Source: Bacteroidales bacterium
GTDB taxonomy: Bacteria; Bacteroidota; Bacteroidia; Bacteroidales; JAAUTT01
DNA: 5,261 nucleotides
Reading direction: 5' to 3'
NCBI GenBank assembly: GCA_012031335.1
Contig: JAAUTT010000400.1
Location: 1 to 5,261, forward strand
This document shows positions 1-5,261 of this stretch, one piece after another; the first letter of the stretch is position 1, and every line of letters starts with the position of its first letter. The translations under genes and the position numbers were made by a program. The notes under the pieces were generated by a model. The model ran no database searches and had not been told where the DNA came from. It saw only the letters and a list, made by a program, of their open reading frames with translations.

Positions 1-2028
1 CTCCTCCATATTGAACCGCGAAGGATCGGAAAAGTAAACGGTCAGATTATTCAGGTAATAAGGTATGCTGATTTTGGCTTCGTCGCCGCAAACCTCTCGT
101 GTTTTCCCCTTTCCCTGAAAATTCAGTTTATTTATCCGGATATGGGTATTCATATTCAGGTTTCCGGGATGGTAAGCGTCGAATACAATAAAACCTCTAT
201 GGTTAGGAAAAATAATGTTTTTACTATCAATTTTAATAATTTCCAGGTCGTTGCCGGGCGAATGAATATTTCTCTGGTTGAGTTCCAGGATTTTTTTGGT
301 TTTGAAATCGATACCTATTTCAAAAAGAGCTATTTTATTTTCAAAAACAAACCAGTAAAGATTTTTTTCGAAAGGGAGAATTTGTGCTGCTTTGCTAAAT
401 TCCTTCAGTTGGTTGTTCAATGCCGAAAAAGGGATAATTTTTCCAGCATCGTAATCGTAGGTATAAAGTCGCTCATTGCTGGTAAAAACAATCCTGTTAT
501 TAATATTGAATACATCGATATTACCTGATATACCGGGAATTTCTCCAAAAAATTCCTTTTTAACCAGAGAGTCGAGTGTTTCGTTAAGTTCCAGTTTGTA
601 AATACCACGTTGATGATGCGAAACCCATACATAGCCAAGGTAATCGACTTCCACATGCCGCGAAGGTTCGTCGTAGCCTTTGATTTTATTTCGATAGGCC
701 CATTTACCGTTTTCTTTTTAAAAAGCACCAATCCTGTATAGTTTCCTTCTATCAGAAATTTTCCAATGGGTTTTATTACCCATCCGCCGGTAACGGGAGA
801 TATTTTTCTGAATGTGCCGTTTTCCACCAGAAAGGTACCATCGTTATGTCCGCATAAAACCTGATTGTCGTATTCCCGGAGGGTCCAAACCTGACCCTGA
901 CTTCCGGGTACCATTTTTACTTCAGAAAAGCTATAGTGTTCATCCTGGTTTACAATACGGGCCGTGAACAACCCCTGATTTGTCCCAATATATAACTGAT
1001 CTTCTTTTTTAAGGATGGTATAAATGGTGCCCAGGGTACCGGTAATATTGGTATACTGCACAATAGGCGATAAAACTTCCAGGTAGTTAACACCCTGGTC
1101 GAGTCCTACCCATAAGCCCTGGTCACTGTCTTTGAAAAGAGAAAGTACAGTATTGTTATTCAAACCATTCGAAAAGTTGAAAGTCTTTTTGATTTTTCCG
1201 TTTGCATTAAATTCCACAATCCCATTCAGGATAGTACCAAAAACATACAAGGAATCGTTCATGGCTACTCCGGCATTGCAGGTGTTGTATTTCAGGAATT
1301 CGGAAACTTCGCAGGGAAAAGGTACTATAGAACGTCCATCGTAAATAAACAGGCCATTGTTGGCTGTGCCTATCAGATAGGAATTTTTTCGGTATGGAAC
1401 CAGGGCATGGATTTTCATGTTGGCAAACTCTGCGCTGCCCGGAATGATATTAAACTTATCATTTCGAAAGTATACAACCCGTTACCCAGTACCTGCACAA
1501 AAAATCCTTTTTCCATGGGAAACATAAACAACATGGTAAAGGGAGCCTTATTTTTTTTAATGGTCTTATAATCGTAAACATAAATAGAAGTAAACGACTG
1601 GAAATACATTTTACCGTTCTGGCTGTAAATTTTCCATATTTCGTCGTTCTTTTCTAAATCAACCAAGGTGGTTAGCGATGTGTACATCATTTCGCAACCC
1701 TGCTTTTTTTGCCAGAAACCAATCTCCTCGAATCCGCCTGTAAAGATGATACCCTTACTGTCGATACACACCGAACGGGCTCCCTTGTTAAATGGCATCC
1801 TGTAAATATGGCTTGTTAATCCGTTGTATTCTATCAATCCTTCGCTGTTGGCAAAATAAATCAATCTGTTTATAGGATGTTGAAATATCGCCCAGTTTTG
1901 GTTTTCGATACTGATATTGCCGAGATAAAGTTCTTGATTTCGTGGTACTGGTTAACAGGTGCCCCCCAAAGGTGGAACATAAAAGAAAAACAAACGAGAA
2001 TAAAGTATGTAAGGCGGATTTTCAGCAT
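1..2028 (-). CDS. Propeller/Y_Y_Y sensor-regulator (5' part, three frame breaks)
   Basis: This is a periplasmic ligand-sensing regulator of the type found beside Bacteroidota polysaccharide loci. The ATG at 2028 begins a signal peptide (MLKIRLTYFILVCFSFMF). Near residue 45 comes NQNWAIFQ and then GLIEYNG, the usual first blade of this family. A clear Reg_prop motif (GLNNNTVLSLF...LWVGLDQG) lies near residues 288-317. Close to the left edge, PYYLNNLTVYFSDPSRF resembles the start of a Y_Y_Y domain. About 677 residues are visible; the C-terminal part is missing, so I cannot tell a LuxR-type DNA-binding domain (common in this family) from a histidine kinase. The reading frame breaks three times, near 1928-1941, 1453-1466 and 709-726. 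Each is repaired by one added base, and the remaining frame is open to position 1. Visible open segments are about 2028-1935, 1864-1460, 1418-720 and 715-1. It lies downstream of the two glucanase genes in the same direction, separated by a terminator. The family call is firm; the ligand is inferred from the neighbours. Confidence 0.85.
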
Positions 2029-2049
2029 TCGCCAATTATATTAGCGAAT
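2027..2049. repeat. Imperfect palindrome at the regulator start codon
   Basis: The 23-bp stretch has perfect 6-bp outer arms, ATTCGC (2027-2032) and GCGAAT (2044-2049), and inner 3-bp arms AAT (2034-2036) and ATT (2040-2042). The single pair between the outer and inner arms (2033/2043) does not match. It overlaps the first two bases of the regulator's ATG and covers the place of its ribosome binding site. It could be an operator for autoregulation or an RNA hairpin limiting translation; chance in AT-rich sequence is not excluded. Confidence 0.4.
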
Positions 2050-2050
2050 A

Positions 2051-2058
2051 CAAAAATA
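2051..2058 (-). promoter_or_regulatory. Possible Bacteroidota -7 element for the regulator gene
   Basis: On the minus strand TATTTTTG matches the Bacteroidota -7 consensus TAnnTTTG and lies 22 bp upstream of the regulator ATG. No TTTG/TTG element is visible at the -33 distance, where the terminator stem lies, and the motif is the same T tract that forms the terminator tail. It would imply a very short leader. The match may be coincidental. Confidence 0.2.
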
Positions 2059-2087
2059 AGAAACCCGGAGAACTAACCTCCGGGTTT
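2051..2087 (-). terminator. Rho-independent terminator after the GH144 pair
   Basis: A perfect 10-bp inverted repeat, AAACCCGGAG (2061-2070) and CTCCGGGTTT (2078-2087), encloses a 7-nt loop. Read on the minus strand, the stem is followed by CTTATTTTTG (2060-2051), a T-rich tail. On the plus strand the tail is only ATGATATATT, and no plus-strand gene ends here. It lies 55 bp past the stop codon of the second glucanase and just before the regulator gene, so it probably ends the enzyme transcript and isolates the regulator. Confidence 0.85.
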
Positions 2088-2141
2088 ATGATATATTATT
2101 AGACATGGATTTATCACTATGTACCCAAACTTTAAATAAAC

Positions 2142-3545
2142 TTATTTTAGTGCACTCTTTTCAGCCAATATTGCTTTTTTGGCATTCTCATCGACTTTAA
2201 ATCCGAGTTTTTCCAATCCGTTTTGGACATCGGCCGATGCCATGAACAAATCCCACAATAACCCTGTTCTGTAGTTTTCCATCATAACAACAATGGGGCC
2301 CTGGTCTATAGCCAGGTAGCGCTGCGGATACCAGTTATGATGCACGCTGAAGGCATCGTAAAAGCCAAATTCACCCCATAACTTTTCACCCAGTTTGGTG
2401 TAGAAATGTTTCATTGCATCCATGGAATACTGCGGTGTATAAGGGAATGAGGATAATGCAGCTGTAGGAGATATCACCCCGACATCATTGGTTTCACCTG
2501 GAGCATGGGCACTATAGCCATTCACCGAATAACTGGCAGTTAAACCCCAGCATGTTGAGTCGTAGCCTGCGTAGTTTTTAGGGTTGAGGATGCACCAGCG
2601 CCGGTTTATGAGCGTTTGGTTTTTATTATGTTCCCAGTAATTGGCATACCTGTCGCTCAAACCACGCGGATCCAATCCGAGGTATGAGTAATGCTCCCAA
2701 AAAGCGGACCGCCATATTCTTCGGCGCTATTATGTTTGAGATAAAGCTTATAGCCGTATTTTTCTCTATCCGATTCAATTTTTTCCACCGCGGGCCCAGC
2801 CCTGGTGATAAGCTTCGGGCTTAACCGGATAGGTAGGAGACGAAGCGGCCAATACGTAAAGAATAAGACATTCGTTATACCCTTCTACCGCGAAATTCAT
2901 TGCCCAGCCTTTATCGGGAGACCAGTGCCAGTAAATTACATTTTTGCCCTGTGTAAACCAGCTCCATTCCACTTCGCGCCAAAGCTTGTCGATATCGGTT
3001 GCAAGTTTCTTTTCCTGATCGTTGCCGTTTATAAAATATTGCTTAACAGCAATGAGTCCCTGTATAAGGTATGCTGTTTCCACCAGGTCGGCGCCGTTGT
3101 CGTTCGGACTGAATGGTTTTACTTTTCCGGTTTCGCCGTTTAACCAGTGAGGCCACGCTCCGTGGAAACGGTCGGCCTTTTTCAGAAAGTCCACAATATG
3201 TTGAAGTCGCTCGAAGCCCTGCTGCCGGGTGATAAATCCTCTTTCGATTCCTGCAAGAATAGCCATTACCCCAAAACCAGTTCCACCTGAAGTCACAATA
3301 TGCTTATCGTTTTCGGGATAAACATTATCCGAATGGTATCTTTCGCGCGCCATTCCCGAGGTAGGTTCGGCTCCATCCCAGAAATATTGGAAAGTACGGT
3401 ACTGAACAAGGGTAAACAGGGAGTCGGGCGAAAGCGTTTCGTTGGACAAAGATGCTGTTTTATCGGCTTGCCCTGCTGTTTGCGTTTTGCATGCTACGCC
3501 TAACAGGACAGCTACCACCAGTAATGTCAGTATTCTTGTTATCAT
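2142..3545 (-). CDS. GH144-family beta-1,2-glucanase lipoprotein, single domain (two compensating frame breaks)
   Basis: This is a predicted secreted glycoside hydrolase of the 'glucoamylase-like' family (PF10091, GH144), whose characterised members cut beta-1,2-glucan to sophoro-oligosaccharides. The ATG at 3545 starts a lipoprotein signal peptide ending at Cys19 (LLGVAC). The catalytic domain begins near residue 40 and carries family motifs in order: TFQYFWD, TSGGTGFG, IERGFITRQQG, FHGAWPHW, DNGADLVET (Asp149, Asp153, Glu156), YWHWSP, GYNE (Glu225), HYSYLGLDPRG, NPKN, WGLTAS, FPYTP and DQGP (Asp414). The spacing of Asp149/Asp153/Glu156/Glu225 equals that of the acidic residues I recall as D135/D139/E142/E211 in Chitinophaga pinensis CpSGL. 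The reconstructed length is 467 residues. One extra base in the six-T run 2779-2784 makes a premature stop at 2775-2777; one missing base in the A run 2699-2703 restores the frame. The gene lies 15 bp after its paralogue, so co-transcription is likely, and a terminator follows. The family is confident; the exact linkage and endo/exo mode are inferred. Confidence 0.88.
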
Positions 3546-3560
3546 TTTGCTATATTTTGA
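3546..3560 (-). other. 15-bp spacer between the two GH144 genes
   Basis: The minus-strand spacer is tcaaaatatagcaaa, directly before the ATG at 3545. It is AT-rich without a Shine-Dalgarno motif, as is common in Bacteroidota. It has no room for a promoter or terminator, which supports translation of both glucanases from one transcript. Confidence 0.75.
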
Positions 3561-5211
3561 TTAATAAGTAAATCCTAATTTATTTAAACCATTCCGAACA
3601 TCGGTATCCTTCATGAATAGATTCCAAAGAAGCTGACTGCGGTAATTTTCTATCATGCAGACGATAGGACCCTGGTCAATCGCAAGGTACGACGATGCAA
3701 ACCACCCATCGTTCAGGTTCACGGCATCGTAAAACCCATACTCTCCCCATAATTTGTCACCCAGCACATAATAAAAGAATTTCAATGCTTTCATGCTTTC
3801 CTCGGGTGTGTATGGAAAAGATGACAAGGCAGCAGTAGGTGCAACCACCCCAATATCGTTATTTGGAGAACTGGCTGTGTAACCGTTTTTGATATCACTT
3901 GCCGTAAGACCCCAGAATGTATCGGAATAGCCTTGCTGTTTTTGGGATTTGCTTTTGCATATTCGTAATGAATACGTGCATGCGCCATATTTTGGGTGAA
4001 ATAATTTGCATAGGCATCCTGAAGATTTCGGGGATCGAGGCCCAGAAAGGAATAATGTGCAAAGAAAAGAGGCCCACCACGGTCTTCTCCCAGAGGGAGC
4101 TGGATATTGTAAAATGTTTTTCCGTTTTTAATAGCACCATTGCGTGCCCATCCCTCGTCGTAAACCTGTTTGGTAATGGCGTGGGATGGAGAAGAAGCAG
4201 CCAGAACATAAACAATCAGTGCTTCGTTCCAACCTGTGACTGACATATTCATTTCCCAATTGTAAGTGGGTGACCAATGCCAGTATAATTTATTTTCGTT
4301 GTTTTTGCGATACCAGTCCCATTCAATGTTTTTTCCCATAGGCTTTTTGAAATGGGTATCGCACATGGTTTTTTCGGGGGCACTTCCATCTTTAAAATAT
4401 TGATTAACTATAAGTAATCCCTGTGCAAGATAGGATGTTTCCACCAGGTCGCCTCCATTATCTTTGGTACTGAAAGCGATAGCTTTTCCGGTGCTGCCAT
4501 TGAGCCAATGAGGAAAAGCGCCATGAAATTTTTCTGTTTCGGAATTATTCAGAAAATTCACCATTTTCTGCAGGTGCTCAAATCCTTGCTGCCGGGTAAT
4601 AAAGCCCCGTTCAATGGCAACAAGTATGGTCATCATTCCAAAGCCTGAACCTCCTGAGGTAACTACATCGCCCGAACCGGCCCTTTCGCGGGAAAGTCCC
4701 GATATAGGATGAGCATGATCCCAGAAATAGCGGAATGTTTGTTTTTGTACAAGAGTAAGTAGTGAATCATTGGAAATTTGAGGGAATTTGGGTGTAGAAT
4801 CGAGAGCTGTAGAAAAAGTAAATGTGAAACCTTCGGCCAGGGAACCACCCAGATTTTGCCCCACATCCATTAGAAACCGGTAAGTGGTTAAGGATTTTAC
4901 AGGATTTCGGGGCTTTATATTCAGGGACTTTGCATTAGCGCTAAAGCTGTAAGCATAAGCGGTATCGACTTCGCCTGTAAAGAAAATCTTACTTTTATTA
5001 AAACTTGAGGTATCGACACCTTTATTGAAGTTCACGGTGACAAGCAAATTTTTAAAATCAACATTTTTGAGATTTCCGTTATTGGAAACGCGAACATTGT
5101 TGACAAGAACAGAATCGATCAATATGTCCTTGTTGGCTGAACCACCCGGATCGTCTTTCTTACAGGAAGAGTACAACAAACAATACAAACAAAGGGAAAG
5201 AATATTTTCAT
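3561..5211 (-). CDS. Ig-like (Big_5) plus GH144 beta-1,2-glucanase lipoprotein (two frame breaks)
   Basis: This is a two-domain secreted glycosidase. I choose the ATG at 5211 because it gives a proper signal peptide (MKIFFPFVCIV), followed after one missing base near 5174-5187 by LYSSC-KKDD. This places the lipid cysteine at residue 17. The alternative start, TTG at 5188 in the downstream frame, lacks a normal n-region. Residues ~29-138 form a Big_5-like Ig domain (LLVTVNFNKGVDTSSF ... SLNIKP ... LTTYRFLMD ... FTFTFST). The GH144 catalytic domain starts near residue 148: TFRYFWD, TSGGSGFG, IERGFITRQQG, DNGGDLVET (Asp251, Asp255, Glu258), YWHWSP, GWNE (Glu330), HYSFLGLDPR, NPKN, FPYTP and DQGP (Asp513). 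The second break, near 3926-3936 just after NPKNSK, also needs one added base and restores GYSDTFWGLTAS through to the TAA at 3561. The reconstructed length is 550 residues. It is the first visible gene of the cluster. The KKDD after the cysteine resembles the Bacteroidota lipoprotein surface-export signal. Confidence 0.87.
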
Positions 5212-5261
5212 ATTTCCTGATTAGATGAATGAGAGTGGAAGAAAAAAGAGATAGAAATCTC
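5212..5261 (-). other. Short leader upstream of the Ig-GH144 gene
   Basis: Only 50 bp upstream of the first gene are present. On the minus strand AGGA lies just 5' of the ATG at 5211 with a short spacing of about 4 nt, which may act as a weak ribosome binding site. The rest is a pyrimidine-rich stretch with no recognisable promoter. Whether an upstream gene such as a SusD-like lipoprotein ends close by cannot be seen. Confidence 0.4.

Larger units (their letters stand above)
2029..2141. other. Intergenic region between the second glucanase and the regulator
   Basis: This 113-bp region is the only substantial gap between genes in the window. It contains the terminator hairpin (2051-2087) and the palindrome (2027-2049). 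Positions 2088-2141 are AT-rich 3' untranslated sequence after the glucanase stop, in which I see no further motif. No small ORF or RNA gene is evident. Confidence 0.8.

Noticed and set aside
142..528. 128-residue plus-strand open frame
   Set aside because: It lies opposite the propeller gene, whose minus-strand frame here is continuous and family-like. The plus-strand product has no recognisable feature or upstream signal.
417..720. C-terminal tail of the 1418-417 open frame as a genuine protein end
   Set aside because: After about residue 233 the sequence loses family character, while the neighbouring frame reads NGKWAYRNKIKGYDEP and stays open to the window edge. The tail is an out-of-frame read-through.
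417..1864. Two separate small regulator genes (1864-1415 and 1418-417) with a 4-bp stop/start overlap
   Set aside because: The ATGA-like overlap looks like translational coupling, but the first has no ATG start or signal peptide, and a one-base correction near 1460 joins them into one propeller.
2805..3143. 112-residue plus-strand open frame
   Set aside because: It is antisense to the conserved catalytic motifs of the second GH144 and is a shadow of that gene.
3895..4243. Overlapping open frames on both strands (106 and 108 residues)
   Set aside because: Both overlap the Ig-GH144 catalytic region out of frame; the coding signal is in the frame carrying HYSFLGLDPR.
2775..5188. Programmed ribosomal frameshifting as the reason for the broken frames
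   Set aside because: Seven breaks in three unrelated contexts, of both signs, without a shared slippery site or downstream structure, do not fit programmed frameshifting.
2142..5211. The GH144 pair as true starch-acting glucoamylases
   Set aside because: The 'glucoamylase' label is a database name for this family; the DNGxDLVET/DQGP motif set is that of GH144 beta-1,2-glucanases, not GH15 enzymes.

Overview
The window looks like part of a carbohydrate-use locus from a member of the Bacteroidota, probably Bacteroidales-like. I base this on the moderate-to-low GC content, AT-rich upstream regions without strong Shine-Dalgarno sites, lipoprotein glycosidases in tandem, and a periplasmic-propeller/Y_Y_Y sensor-regulator beside them. 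I cannot name a genus or species. All three genes lie on the minus strand, so the locus reads from the right end of the window to the left.

Layout in transcription order: (1) 5211-3561 is a lipoprotein with an N-terminal Ig-like (Big_5-type) domain followed by a GH144 catalytic domain (the 'glucoamylase-like' family, beta-1,2-glucanase). (2) After a 15-bp gap, 3545-2142 is a second, single-domain GH144 lipoprotein, clearly a paralogue of the first. (3) A 113-bp intergenic region holds a strong rho-independent terminator (stem 2061-2087) and an imperfect palindrome against the next start codon. (4) 2028-1 is the N-terminal ~677 residues of a sensor-regulator: signal peptide, beta-propeller with a Reg_prop motif, then the beginning of a Y_Y_Y domain. 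It runs off the left edge of the window.

None of the three genes is open from end to end. I find seven single-nucleotide frame breaks: three in the regulator, two in the single-domain GH144 and two in the Ig-GH144. At each one a one-base correction restores a continuous, family-typical protein, with no nonsense codon inside the restored frame. Three breaks lie in or beside homopolymer runs. The pattern looks like uncorrected indel error in the sequence rather than gene decay, but the sequence alone cannot prove it.

Proposed joint function (inference): the regulator senses a glucan or its oligosaccharides in the periplasm. The Ig-GH144 enzyme, which carries a Bacteroidota surface-export-like signal after its lipid cysteine, attacks beta-1,2-glucan at the cell surface. 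The second GH144, without that signal, may work on the products in the periplasm. SusC/SusD-type transporters and a GH3 beta-glucosidase would be expected outside the window. I see no RNA gene, CRISPR array, insertion sequence or attachment site, and no evidence of an undescribed system.
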